A DNA stretch of 64,000 bases, from NCBI RefSeq assembly GCF_003010965.1, contig NZ_PGGM01000014.1:1-64000 (forward strand), read 5' to 3'. The position numbers were made by a program, and so were the translations under genes. Origin of the DNA: Phyllobacterium sophorae. Lineage in GTDB: Bacteria; Pseudomonadota; Alphaproteobacteria; Rhizobiales; Rhizobiaceae. The notes beneath the pieces were generated by a model. It was not told the DNA's origin. It did no database searches and was given only the letters and a program-made list of their open reading frames with translations. Positions 54,954 to 64,000 of this stretch are shown piece by piece; the stretch's first letter is position 1, and each line of letters starts with the position of its first letter.

Positions 54954-55236
54954 CCTCCGCCTCCCACCGCGGGGATACATAATCTATTGTAGCAGACGCC
55001 GGTAAAAGCTTGAACGCTGAGAGAACATTTTTTGTTTTCGGCAAATTTTCACCGGATTATCACCAGTCGTTCGTTACATTGGTGCGGCGACGATCCAATG
55101 TTTCCGTCGTTCCGAAGATTTGGAATGGGTTCAATGCTGAGACGCCGTCCGCTGCGGACCGTTGCCGTCATTTCGTGGGCGGGAGTCTTTGTTCGCTGGG
55201 CGTCAACGCGCACCATCCATTGATAGGAGGACCTGC

Positions 55237-55854
55237 ATGAAACTACGGTCCCTCAGCGCGCGCCGAATTGGCGTGCTCATGTTCTCACTGAGTGCTTTCG
55301 GGTCGATGACGTCAGCCTCGATGCCCGCTGAAAGCAAAATGGTCGTCGAGCTGGTGGTGGAAAAAAAGGTGAAGGAACTGCCGCCCGCACCATCGTATTG
55401 GCGGCTGGAGAATTTCCCGACGCTGACGCAGGCCCAGGGCGCTGCGGGCCCGACGTCGCTTGCGGCTGATGTCGCCGGCAAGATCTGGCTGTTCACGCTA
55501 GGACCTAAGGATGGCACTACGCCCGGTGGAACCAAGATCGTCGAGATCGGACCTCTTCCGCCGATAAGCGCGAGCGAGTATTTACTGCGCATCAACCGCG
55601 CCGCTGGAGCGCCCGGTGCAAAAACGCCGATCCATACACATCCGGGACCGGAGGCCTTCTATGTAATGGCCGGCAAGCTCGGCCAGAGAACGCCCCACGG
55701 CGTGGCCTATGCTGAAGCCGGCACGACCATGGCCGGACACGGCGCCGACACGCCGATGGGAGTGTTCAGCGCCGGCACAACCGATCTCAATCAGCTGGCC
55801 ATCTTCGTGGTGGACGCCCATCGGCCGTTCTCGTCACCGGCCACCCTCGACTGA
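55237..55854 (+). CDS. Exported cupin-domain protein
   Basis: 205 residues starting after AGGAGGACCTGC. A signal peptide (RRIGVLMFSLSAFGSMTSAS) precedes a single cupin barrel with the metal-type motif HTHPGPEAFYVMAGKL (about 125-140) and a second weak motif near AGHGADTPMGVFS. It is periplasmic or lipid-associated; the enzyme or binding activity cannot be inferred. It stands divergent from the broken regulator gene. Confidence 0.78.
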   Translation: MKLRSLSARRIGVLMFSLSAFGSMTSASMPAESKMVVELVVEKKVKELPPAPSYWRLENFPTLTQAQGAAGPTSLAADVAGKIWLFTLGPKDGTTPGGTKIVEIGPLPPISASEYLLRINRAAGAPGAKTPIHTHPGPEAFYVMAGKLGQRTPHGVAYAEAGTTMAGHGADTPMGVFSAGTTDLNQLAIFVVDAHRPFSSPATLD

Positions 55855-56110
55855 GGCGAAGGTGCGCGGGGTGGCGCGAATATCTGGTACGATCTAAGGC
55901 GGCATCCCAGCGAAGATCCGAACTGTTCCAATGTTTGGATATTCGCTTACACGCATCGTCGAATGTCAGTTTTGATCCTTAACCTGCCACAGATAACATT
56001 CCTGGGATTTCCTCTCGCCGCCACCTATTGCTGGCGTTGGATGCGGGCGAACGGCAGCAGTGGGCCAATAGGGGCCAGTGGCGTTTGCTACTTGCGGCCC
56101 CAGTTGCGCG

Positions 56111-56330
56111 AGTGACGACTGTCGGATGAAAAGCGGTGATATCTTCGTCATTCGCAACGGATTGCGGTGGCGCGACGCCCCCGACGAATACGGTCCTCAC
56201 AAAACGATGCACAATCGCTTGCCGGCGTATCGGCGGACGAAAGGTGGATTGACTTCGACTGCATGCGGTTTTGCGATGGCCAAGGCCGACCGTTGGTCCT
56301 GTTGTTAGCGAAGGGCAGATGAGCGATTGC
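56111..56330 (+). pseudogene. IS5-family transposase remnant
   Basis: Two fragments in different frames. The first reads KSGDIFVIRNGLRWRDAPDEYGPHKT, the N-terminal IS5 (IS427-type) transposase motif. The second reads FCDGQGRPLVLLL followed by GQMSD, from the catalytic DDE region, with the sequence between largely deleted. No intact frame or terminal repeat remains. The 250 bases before it (55855-56110) contain nothing else I can support. It marks past insertion into the gap between the cupin gene and pobR. Confidence 0.78.
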
Positions 56331-56341
56331 TGACCTTAAAG

Positions 56342-57235
56342 CTATTGAGCCAGTTTCTCGTGCTGTTCAGCGCGATATTGGCGCGGCGTCAGCCCGATTT
56401 CCTTTGTGAAGAAGCGCGAGAAATAGGCCGGATCATTGAAACCAAGATCATAGGCGATCTGCTTGATTTTGGCTGAGGTGAATACCAGGTCGCGCTTGGC
56501 TTGCTCAATGAGTCGCCCAGCAATCAGATTATTGGTGCTTTGTCCCGTTGTTGCTTTGGCAATCCGGTTGAGATGCGTTGGAGATATTCCAAGATGATCG
56601 GCATAAAATTGCGCCGGATGGTGATCGCGGAAGTGACGGTTCACGAGGGTTTGCAGTGCTTTCATTCGCGGACTTTCTTGAACGCTGGCAGGTGTCGCCG
56701 ATTGATCGGGGGTTGTAAGACGGGCTGCAATCAGGATCGCCATCCTCAATTGGGTCTCTACCAGATCGCCGTGAAAGGCACCGCCGTGCATCAGCTCCTG
56801 CCACAGCCTCTCCAGGGTTAGCGCGAGAAAGCCTCTATCGTCCTTGTTCCCACCAAGTGCAATCCGATGGGGTCGCAAGAACCAATTGCTTATCTCCGTA
56901 TCGATAAAGGTGCGGCCGAGCGCACCCAAACGCGAAGCGACCATGGTGATGACCATGCCGTCAACATCTTTTGAGAACCGGAATCCATGCTCATACCTTG
57001 GTGGCACTGCGATCATGACCGGTGGCAGAATCGGATGAACTTCGCCGTTGAAAACCGCGTCCCCTGTTCCATCACGAAGGTACAAAATCTGAAAGAATGC
57101 ATCATGCTTATGGGTTTTAATTTCCCAGTTGTGCAGCTGGCTGCGTGAGGCAATTGTTTCCCAATGCAGCCAGAAATCGGGCCGTTGAGTATGGCTTTCC
57201 CCATAAAGGTCGTAGGTTGGAGCGTTGCCGCGCAT
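56342..57235 (-). CDS. pobR: AraC-family regulator of pobA
   Basis: 297 residues. An N-terminal cupin-like sensing domain (HKHDAFFQILYLRDGTGDAVFNG, PPVMIAVPPRYEHGFRF) is followed by a C-terminal pair of AraC helix-turn-helices (FYADHLGISPTHLNRIAKATTG and IKQIAYDLGFNDPAYFSRFFTKEIGLTPRQYR). It is divergent from pobA, the arrangement of AraC-type PobR proteins in rhizobia, which activate pobA with 4-hydroxybenzoate. Operator halves were not resolved in the 110-bp gap. Confidence 0.87.
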   Translation of the reverse strand: MRGNAPTYDLYGESHTQRPDFWLHWETIASRSQLHNWEIKTHKHDAFFQILYLRDGTGDAVFNGEVHPILPPVMIAVPPRYEHGFRFSKDVDGMVITMVASRLGALGRTFIDTEISNWFLRPHRIALGGNKDDRGFLALTLERLWQELMHGGAFHGDLVETQLRMAILIAARLTTPDQSATPASVQESPRMKALQTLVNRHFRDHHPAQFYADHLGISPTHLNRIAKATTGQSTNNLIAGRLIEQAKRDLVFTSAKIKQIAYDLGFNDPAYFSRFFTKEIGLTPRQYRAEQHEKLAQ

Positions 57236-57321
57236 CTATCTCTCCTGACGCATATGTTCGAAATGTCCTATTTATTGACCAGAAAGTCCATTGCGGCCGC
57301 CACGCTCACGCATAGGCTTAA

Positions 57322-58518
<1,197 letters not shown>

Positions 58519-58525
58519 ATTGGGG

Positions 58526-59449
58526 TCAGGTTATCCTGACGGTGTTCGCTGCTTCTCGGATCGTCTGCATCAGGATCATCAACGGCAGCGAGGCGGTCAC
58601 ATCGGCACGCATTGTCAGACCCACCGGACCTTTGGTTTCCGTCGTGTCAATAGGCAGCAAAGCGAGTGTGCCGTCCTCGATGTCATTTGCAACGACGCCC
58701 GCCGAGATGATCCATACTGCATTTTTCGAACGTACAAAGGCGCGGCCAAAAGCGTCAGAGACGGTTTCAATCTGCTGCGGCAGCTTGGCGACGCCATTGG
58801 CAATAAGGAACCTGTCGACAAAGGGCCGGATGATCGATGCACGCGTCGGCATCAATACGGGAAATTCGGCTAGACGCGTAAAAATATCCCCATGGGCGTG
58901 CAGGAGAGGATGGCGGGCGCTCACTGCAAATACAACTTGTTCGGAATAAAGGTGCTCAAATGAGAACCCGGTCATCTTTTCCGGCGCGGCAAGCCGGCCG
59001 ACCACGAGATCAAGGTCACCGAGGCGCAGCTGTTCGAGAAGAACGGCATTTTCACCGGTGACGATTTTCAATCGGCTCTGGGTTTTTTCCTGAAGGAACA
59101 GGCTGATCGCTTGGGGCATGATGCGCGTCGAAACCGTGGGCAGGGCGCCAATGCGGATTGGTATGCCCTCCCCCGACTGCTCATTGGTGACAGAATCGAT
59201 ACCTTGCCGCAAAGCCGTAATCGCCGCGCCCGCATAGCGCAGGAACACCTCGCCATAGCGCGTGATCCGTATGCCACGTCCCTCCCTCTCGAAAACGGCC
59301 ACACCAAGCGCTTCCTCCAATTCACGAATGGTTTTCGTCACGGCCGGTTGGCTGATATGAAGGATGGAGGCGGCTTTCATCACGCTTTTCTGGCGGGCGA
59401 CTTCCAGGAAGGTTTGAAGGTGACGAAACTTGATACGGCTGTCGATCAT
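58526..59449 (-). CDS. pcaQ: LysR-family activator PcaQ
   Basis: 307 residues. An N-terminal LysR winged helix (FRHLQTFLEVARQKSVMKAASILHISQPAVTKTIRELEE, about 8-46) precedes an effector-binding domain (about 95-300). It is divergent from pcaD with an exact PcaQ box between. PcaQ activates the pca operon with the product of PcaB/PcaC, beta-carboxy-cis,cis-muconate or gamma-carboxymuconolactone, as known in Agrobacterium and Sinorhizobium. It is convergent with pobA, 7 bp apart. Confidence 0.94.
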   Translation of the reverse strand: MIDSRIKFRHLQTFLEVARQKSVMKAASILHISQPAVTKTIRELEEALGVAVFEREGRGIRITRYGEVFLRYAGAAITALRQGIDSVTNEQSGEGIPIRIGALPTVSTRIMPQAISLFLQEKTQSRLKIVTGENAVLLEQLRLGDLDLVVGRLAAPEKMTGFSFEHLYSEQVVFAVSARHPLLHAHGDIFTRLAEFPVLMPTRASIIRPFVDRFLIANGVAKLPQQIETVSDAFGRAFVRSKNAVWIISAGVVANDIEDGTLALLPIDTTETKGPVGLTMRADVTASLPLMILMQTIREAANTVRIT

Positions 59450-59457
59450 CGCTTTTC

Positions 59458-59473
59458 ATAACCCACAGGTTAA
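59458..59473. promoter_or_regulatory. PcaQ box in the pcaQ/pcaD intergenic region
   Basis: ATAACC-CACA-GGTTAA is an exact match to the known ATAACC-N4-GGTTAA PcaQ site of S. meliloti. It starts nine bases before the pcaQ ATG and 78 bp upstream of the pcaD GTG, so it can activate pcaDCHGB and repress pcaQ. Confidence 0.9.
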
Positions 59474-59550
59474 GGGAATGTGGCAAGATATCATTTTACT
59501 GAACCAAATGCATAATCCATTGTGACCACGAGCAGCTTGGGAGAATTTCT

Positions 59551-60357
59551 GTGCAATTCGCTTCTATCAATGGCGTTACGCTGCACTATCAGCTGATCGG
59601 TGCGCCGGAAGGCAAACCCATCTTGGTCTTTGCCAACTCGCTGGGGACAGATTTGCGCATCTGGCGCGACGTGATCCTTCGTCTTGTGGGCGATTTTGCT
59701 GTCGTCACTTATGATATGCGCGGGCACGGTCTTTCCGATCTGGGAACGCCGCCTTATTCCATCAACGATCACGTGGACGACCTTGCCGGCCTGTTGGATT
59801 ATCTCGAGGTCAAGAGCGCAGTTATTTGCGGCTTGTCTGTCGGTGGCTTGGTGGCGCAGGGCCTTTATGCGGCACGACCCGATTTGGTCCGCGCCCTGAT
59901 TCTTTGCGATACCGCACACAAGATCGGGACCGCCGAGACCTGGGCCGCGCGCATTGCTGCGGTGAAAAAGGACGGGATAGCATCCATCGCCGACAATATT
60001 TTCAAGCTCTGGTTCACGCCCGCCTTCCACGCACAGCGCGGCGAGGAGCTCGCCGGATACCGCAATATGCTCGTTCGCCAGCCGACCGACGGCTACACCG
60101 GTACCTGCGCTGCATTGAGTGGCGCCGATTTCACGGCAGCTGCCGGGCGCATCGCCGTTCCGACGATCTGCATTGTCGGCGACCAGGATGGCTCGACCCC
60201 GCCGGACCTTGTGCTTCAACTCGCCAAGCTCATCCCGCGCTCGCGCTACGAGGTGATCAAGGATGCGGCGCACATTCCGTGCGTCGAGCAGCCGGAGGCG
60301 CTCTCGGCCGTAATGCGGGCTTTCATCGATGAATTCCAGCTTGGAGAAAAATCATGA
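59551..60357 (+). CDS. pcaD: 3-Oxoadipate enol-lactonase
   Basis: A 268-residue alpha/beta hydrolase that opens 3-oxoadipate enol-lactone to 3-oxoadipate. The nucleophile elbow is CGLSVGGLVAQG (about S94), the acid is in VGDQDGSTPP and the histidine in DAAHIPCVEQP. The GTG start follows GGGAGAATTTCT. It is first in pcaDCHGB, the rhizobial gene order. Confidence 0.93.
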   Translation: MQFASINGVTLHYQLIGAPEGKPILVFANSLGTDLRIWRDVILRLVGDFAVVTYDMRGHGLSDLGTPPYSINDHVDDLAGLLDYLEVKSAVICGLSVGGLVAQGLYAARPDLVRALILCDTAHKIGTAETWAARIAAVKKDGIASIADNIFKLWFTPAFHAQRGEELAGYRNMLVRQPTDGYTGTCAALSGADFTAAAGRIAVPTICIVGDQDGSTPPDLVLQLAKLIPRSRYEVIKDAAHIPCVEQPEALSAVMRAFIDEFQLGEKS

Positions 60358-60758
60358 GGGGTGCGGCTGTTCCATCTCGTCGCTACGTGCAAGGCATGGA
60401 AACGCGCAGGATCGTATTGGGAGATACCCATGTCGATACTGCCGAATCCAACAAGACGGACTTCGACAAGCCGTTTCAGGAATTGATTACGGAAGCGGCG
60501 TGGGGTCATGTCTGGTCCCGGCCGGGCTGGACCAAGCGGGAACGATCGATCGTGACGATCGCACTGTTGGCCGCATTGGGGCAGGAAGAAGAGCTGGTCA
60601 TGCATATCCGGGCAACTGCCAATACGGGTGCAACGAAGGACGACATTTGCGAGGCTCTGCTACATGTAGCGATTTATGCCGGTGTTCCGGCGGCAAATCA
60701 CGCGATCAAGCTGGCAAAACGGGTCTATAAAGAGCTGGAAGCCGAAAAGGCAGCGTAA
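60354..60758 (+). CDS. pcaC: 4-Carboxymuconolactone decarboxylase
   Basis: A 134-residue AhpD-like enzyme that decarboxylates gamma-carboxymuconolactone to the enol-lactone. Family landmarks are FDKPFQELITEAAWGHVWSRPG, ERSIVTIALLAALG and EELVMHIRATANTGATKDDI. It overlaps pcaD by four bases (ATGA). Unlike the PcaC-PcaD fusion (PcaL) of some actinobacteria, the two are separate here. Confidence 0.94.
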   Translation: MRGAAVPSRRYVQGMETRRIVLGDTHVDTAESNKTDFDKPFQELITEAAWGHVWSRPGWTKRERSIVTIALLAALGQEEELVMHIRATANTGATKDDICEALLHVAIYAGVPAANHAIKLAKRVYKELEAEKAA

Positions 60759-60770
60759 CGGGAGGCGGTG

Positions 60771-61511
60771 ATGTCTAACAAGAAACTGGAAACCGGTGCA
60801 TTCTTCCAGCGCGACAGGCAATGGCATCCTCCGGCCTATACGCCCGACTATAAGACGAGTGTCGTACGCTCACCGCAGCGAGCCTTGTTGTCATTCGACA
60901 ATACGTTATCGGAGATAACGGGCCCTGTCTTCGGACACTCGATTCTTGGAGAGCTCGACAATGACCTCATCCACAATTTCGCCAAGCCCGGTCAGAGCGC
61001 CATCGGTCAGCGGATCATCGTGCATGGCCGCGTGATTGACGAGCGCGGCAAAGGTGTCGCTGGCGCGTTGCTGGAATTCTGGCAGGCCAACGCCGGCGGG
61101 CGCTACCGCCACAAACGCGAAGGATATATTGCGGCGCTCGATCCGAATTTCGGCGGATGCGGGCGGACGATCACCGACGAGGAGGGTTATTACCGTTTTC
61201 GCACCGTCAAGCCCGGAGCCTATCCGTGGCCAAATGGCGTGAATGACTGGCGTCCGGCGCATATTCATTTTTCCGTGTTTGGGCACGGTTTTGTCCAGCG
61301 CCTGATCACGCAGATGTATTTCGAAGGTGACCCGATGATCTGGAATTGCCCCATTGTCAGGTCGATCCCGGGCAAGGCAGCTATCGAACAGCTCGTCGCG
61401 GCGCTGGATATGAACAACACCATCCCTATGGATGCCCGCGCTTATAAGTTCGACATCGTATTGCGCGGCCGCCGTTCGACACTGTTCGAGAACCGTGTGG
61501 AGGGCAACTGA
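60771..61511 (+). CDS. pcaH: Protocatechuate 3,4-dioxygenase beta subunit
   Basis: A 246-residue subunit that carries the non-haem Fe(III). The iron ligands are visible as tyrosines in [11 protein letters not shown] and PGAYPW and histidines in [12 protein letters not shown]. With PcaG it cleaves protocatechuate between the two hydroxyls to beta-carboxy-cis,cis-muconate. The ATG at 60771 follows GGGAGG; a GTG one codon earlier is less likely. Confidence 0.96.
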   Translation: MSNKKLETGAFFQRDRQWHPPAYTPDYKTSVVRSPQRALLSFDNTLSEITGPVFGHSILGELDNDLIHNFAKPGQSAIGQRIIVHGRVIDERGKGVAGALLEFWQANAGGRYRHKREGYIAALDPNFGGCGRTITDEEGYYRFRTVKPGAYPWPNGVNDWRPAHIHFSVFGHGFVQRLITQMYFEGDPMIWNCPIVRSIPGKAAIEQLVAALDMNNTIPMDARAYKFDIVLRGRRSTLFENRVEGN

Positions 61512-62125
61512 TGGTCCAGAAGTTGGAGTGTTTGAAGGAAACACCGTCGCAGACCGCCGGCCCTTACGTCCATATCGGGTGTACGCCGAATTTCTGCGGC
61601 ATCGCCGGGGTCTACGAGGCTGATCTTGGCGTTGCCATGGTCAATGAGAAGACCCTTGGCGAGCGCATTACCATTCGCGGGCGTGTCTTTGATGGCACCG
61701 GAACGCCCTTGCGTGATGCGTTACTCGAGATATGGCAAGCCGACAGCAACGGCCTTTACAACAGCCCGTCGGAGCTGCGTGGCGCGGCCGATCCAAATTT
61801 CACTGGTTGGGGACGCTGCCCAACCAATATGGAAACCGGAGAGTTCATTTTCGAAACCGTCAAACCGGGACAGGTCCCCTTCAACGATGGGCGATTGATG
61901 GCGCCGCACGTCAGCGTTTGGATTGTTGCGCGTGGCATCAATATCGGGCTGCAAACACGGATCTATTTCGACGATGAAGAAGCAGCCAATGCCCAGGATC
62001 CAATCCTGATGCGGATCGAGCACAAAAACCGTGTTCCCACGCTGGTCGCCAAGCGCGAAGGATCAGCCTTTGTCTTTGATATCCATCTGCAAGGCGACAA
62101 CGAAACCATCTTCTTCGATGTGTAA
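61511..62125 (+). CDS. pcaG: Protocatechuate 3,4-dioxygenase alpha subunit
   Basis: A 204-residue subunit related to PcaH but without the iron-ligand set: the region equal to the ligand histidines reads APHVSVWIVARG. N-terminal TPSQTAGPYVHIG and LLEIWQADSNG are typical. It completes the alpha-beta protomer. Its ATG overlaps the pcaH stop by one base. Confidence 0.95.
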   Translation: MVQKLECLKETPSQTAGPYVHIGCTPNFCGIAGVYEADLGVAMVNEKTLGERITIRGRVFDGTGTPLRDALLEIWQADSNGLYNSPSELRGAADPNFTGWGRCPTNMETGEFIFETVKPGQVPFNDGRLMAPHVSVWIVARGINIGLQTRIYFDDEEAANAQDPILMRIEHKNRVPTLVAKREGSAFVFDIHLQGDNETIFFDV

Positions 62126-62128
62126 GTG

Positions 62129-63199
62129 ATGAGTATTTCTCCGTTTGATCATCCGTTCCTATCTGGCCTGATCGGCGACGACGAAGCTGCAAGATGGTTC
62201 TCAGCTGAGAACGATGTTATTGCTATGCTATCATTCGAATCTGCCTTGGCAGAGGCACAAGCTTCTGAAAAAATTATAGAAAATTCGGCAGCTGAAGCCA
62301 TAAAACTGGCCTGCAGCACGTTTTCGCCGGATGTCGCAGCCTTGCGGGCGGCCGTCGCGCTGGATGGTGTTGTCGTGCCTGAACTTATCCGCCAGTTGCA
62401 TGAAACTGTCCCTCACGAACATCGCGCAGCGTTGCACTTCGGTGCCACCAGTCAGGACGTGATCGATACCAGCCTGATGATACGCCTCAAGCCGGTTCTT
62501 AGACATATTGATGCCGGGATGTCCGATATCCTGGTTGAACTCGACCGTCTGGATAACGCATTCGGGGATAGCGGTTTAACGGGATATACCCGCATGCAGG
62601 CGGCGATTGAGATCACGGTGCACGACCGTATCGAAGCCTGGCGCGGGCCGCTTCTTCGCAATTGCCAAAAACTCAATGTCTTGAAGCAAGATTTCCCGGT
62701 CGTTCAGTTTGGTGGTGCGGCAGGAACGCTGGATAAATTGAGGGATAAAGGGCCTGCTGTGCGCAAGAGAATGGCGGATATCCTTGGTCTTAAAGATGTG
62801 CCGCAATGGCAAAATCAGCGCGATATCGTGGCCCAGTTTACGGATTTCCTGTCACAAATTTCGGGCTCTTTGGGCAAAATTGGTCAGGATATTGCGCTTC
62901 TTGCGCAGGCTGGCAACGAAATTTCACTCAGTGGCGGTGGAAAATCATCGGCCATGCCGCACAAGCACAATCCGGTTTTGGCCGAGCTTCTTGTCGCGCT
63001 GGCGCGCTTCAACGCTACCCAGGTTTCCGCCATGCATCACGCGCTGATTCATGAACAGGAACGTTCAGGCGCCGCCTGGACTCTGGAGTGGATGATATTG
63101 CCAGGCATGGTGACCGCCACAGTTGCGTCTGTGCGTACAGCGGCAAGCTTGCTCGGTTCGGTCATGAAAATTGGTCTTGATATCACTACGAAAACATAA
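62129..63199 (+). CDS. pcaB: 3-Carboxy-cis,cis-muconate cycloisomerase
   Basis: A 356-residue member of the aspartase/fumarase superfamily that lactonises beta-carboxymuconate. The superfamily signature is GGGKSSAMPHKHNP (about 270-283), preceded by HFGATSQDVIDTS (about 107-119). It is shorter than the 450-residue form of pseudomonads, as in other rhizobia. Its stop codon lies inside a second PcaQ-like box. Confidence 0.93.
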   Translation: MSISPFDHPFLSGLIGDDEAARWFSAENDVIAMLSFESALAEAQASEKIIENSAAEAIKLACSTFSPDVAALRAAVALDGVVVPELIRQLHETVPHEHRAALHFGATSQDVIDTSLMIRLKPVLRHIDAGMSDILVELDRLDNAFGDSGLTGYTRMQAAIEITVHDRIEAWRGPLLRNCQKLNVLKQDFPVVQFGGAAGTLDKLRDKGPAVRKRMADILGLKDVPQWQNQRDIVAQFTDFLSQISGSLGKIGQDIALLAQAGNEISLSGGGKSSAMPHKHNPVLAELLVALARFNATQVSAMHHALIHEQERSGAAWTLEWMILPGMVTATVASVRTAASLLGSVMKIGLDITTKT

Positions 63200-63211
63200 C
63201 CTTTTGATTAT
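63196..63211. promoter_or_regulatory. Second PcaQ-like box, overlapping the pcaB stop
   Basis: ATAACC-TTTT-GATTAT keeps the left half exactly and five of six bases of the symmetrical right half (GGTTAT). It lies about 120-135 bp upstream of the binding-protein gene and includes the pcaB TAA. It suggests PcaQ control of the transporter. Confidence 0.65.
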
Positions 63212-63329
63212 GAAATAGCGCATGATTTTCATTTTACATTACCAACCGGTATGAGAAACTGAGCACAATGCCCGTTGTGGCCAGACGAGGAGATGAGCTG
63301 GCCAAGCCAGAAGGGATCGAGGAGGAACG

Positions 63330-64000
63330 ATGAAAAAACTTATTTTGGCCGCAGCCGCAGCCGTGCTGATAAGCGGTGCCGCTTATGCTGACGTGATCAA
63401 GATTGGTGTGGTAGGTCCGATCTCGGGCCCATTCGCCATCCAGGGCAAAAATTTCAAAGCGGGAATTGACGCCTATATTGCCACCCATGGCGACAAGATT
63501 GGCGAAGACACCATCGAAATACTCTACCGTGATGTGCCGCAGGCCGATCCCGCCCAGGCGAAAGCGCTGGCGCAGGAACTGGTGGTCAAGGAAGGCGTGC
63601 AATATCTCGCCGGTTTCTATTTCACCCCTGACGCCATGGCGGTTACGCCTCTGCTGCAGCAGGCCAATGTGCCGCTCGTCGTGATGAATGCTGCCACCTC
63701 GGCGATCGTTACCAAGAGCCCTTATGTCGTGCGCACGTCTTTCACCACTTGGCAGACTTCGGCGCCCATGGCGAAAATCGCCCGGGAACGCGGTATCGAA
63801 AAGGCCATAACTGTCGTCAGCGACTATGGTCCGGGTGTCGATGCGGAAAACGCTTTCAAATCCACGTTCGAGAAGGAGGGCGGCTCGGTCGTGGAATCCA
63901 TACGCATGCCACTTTCAACCAATGATTTCAGCCCTGTCATGCAGCGCGTGCGCAATTCCGGCGCGCAGGCGGTGTTTGCCTTTCTGCCATCGGGACCGAC
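63330..64000 (+). CDS. pcaM: ABC transporter substrate-binding protein, likely protocatechuate uptake (partial)
   Basis: The first 223 residues of a branched-chain-type periplasmic binding protein, cut by the window end. A signal peptide (MKKLILAAAAAVLISGAAYA) is followed by IKIGVVGPISGPFAIQG and YLAGFYFTPDAMAVTPLLQ. The ATG follows GAGGAGGAAC. Its place directly after pcaB, behind a PcaQ-like box, is that of pcaM, first gene of the pcaMNVWX protocatechuate transporter of S. meliloti. The symbol rests on synteny; the other subunits lie beyond the window. Confidence 0.8.
   Translation, partial: MKKLILAAAAAVLISGAAYADVIKIGVVGPISGPFAIQGKNFKAGIDAYIATHGDKIGEDTIEILYRDVPQADPAQAKALAQELVVKEGVQYLAGFYFTPDAMAVTPLLQQANVPLVVMNAATSAIVTKSPYVVRTSFTTWQTSAPMAKIARERGIEKAITVVSDYGPGVDAENAFKSTFEKEGGSVVESIRMPLSTNDFSPVMQRVRNSGAQAVFAFLPSGP

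Overview
The window looks like a chromosomal stretch of an alphaproteobacterium of the order Rhizobiales/Hyphomicrobiales, in the Brucella/Ochrobactrum/Phyllobacterium/Sinorhizobium range. The basis is the alphaproteobacterial initiator tRNA, a gcvTHP operon behind a tandem glycine riboswitch, a pcaDCHGB operon divergent from pcaQ with an exact PcaQ box, and an exopolysaccharide locus with the gene order of the Sinorhizobium meliloti galactoglucan (EPS II) region. Species was not determined.

Layout. 0-5 kb: tRNA-fMet, a PLP-dependent threonine/serine dehydratase, and divergent deoC plus a two-domain ALDH16-type aldehyde dehydrogenase. 5-8 kb: a DrrAB-like ABC exporter and a membrane adenylate cyclase. 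8-13 kb: an orphan antitoxin remnant, the glycine riboswitch and gcvT-gcvH-gcvP. 13-16.4 kb: a GSU2403-type nucleotidyltransferase behind an AT-rich region with repeated GGGATAAT motifs, an IS30 transposase remnant and a second class III cyclase.

16.6-43.1 kb: a roughly 26-kb exopolysaccharide locus. A leftward arm (DUF gene, GT2-GT4 fusion, two pyruvyl-transferase paralogues, secreted glycosidase, SGNH hydrolase) and a separate glycosyltransferase gene flank a MarR regulator. To the right lie a type I secretion ABC/HlyD pair, a small RTX protein, a long run of glycosyltransferase, methyltransferase and pyruvyl-transferase genes, and galE. Three related TTCAAA-type palindromes lie in front of the leftward operon, between the MarR gene and the secretion genes, and in front of the RTX gene. 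This matches what is known of the S. meliloti ExpG/WggR regulon.

43.3-48.2 kb: a LacI regulator and a five-gene polar amino-acid ABC transporter operon that includes a glycosylasparaginase-like hydrolase, with a perfect LacI-type palindrome at its promoter.

48.3-64 kb: the complete beta-ketoadipate route from 4-hydroxybenzoate to succinyl-CoA and acetyl-CoA: pcaIJF with pcaR, pobA with pobR, pcaQ with pcaDCHGB, and the start of a likely protocatechuate ABC uptake system (pcaM). A 4-kb accessory segment (ArsR-SRPBCC pair, frameshifted winged-helix/TPR gene, cupin, IS5 remnant) separates pcaR from pobR. The window ends inside the pcaM-like gene.
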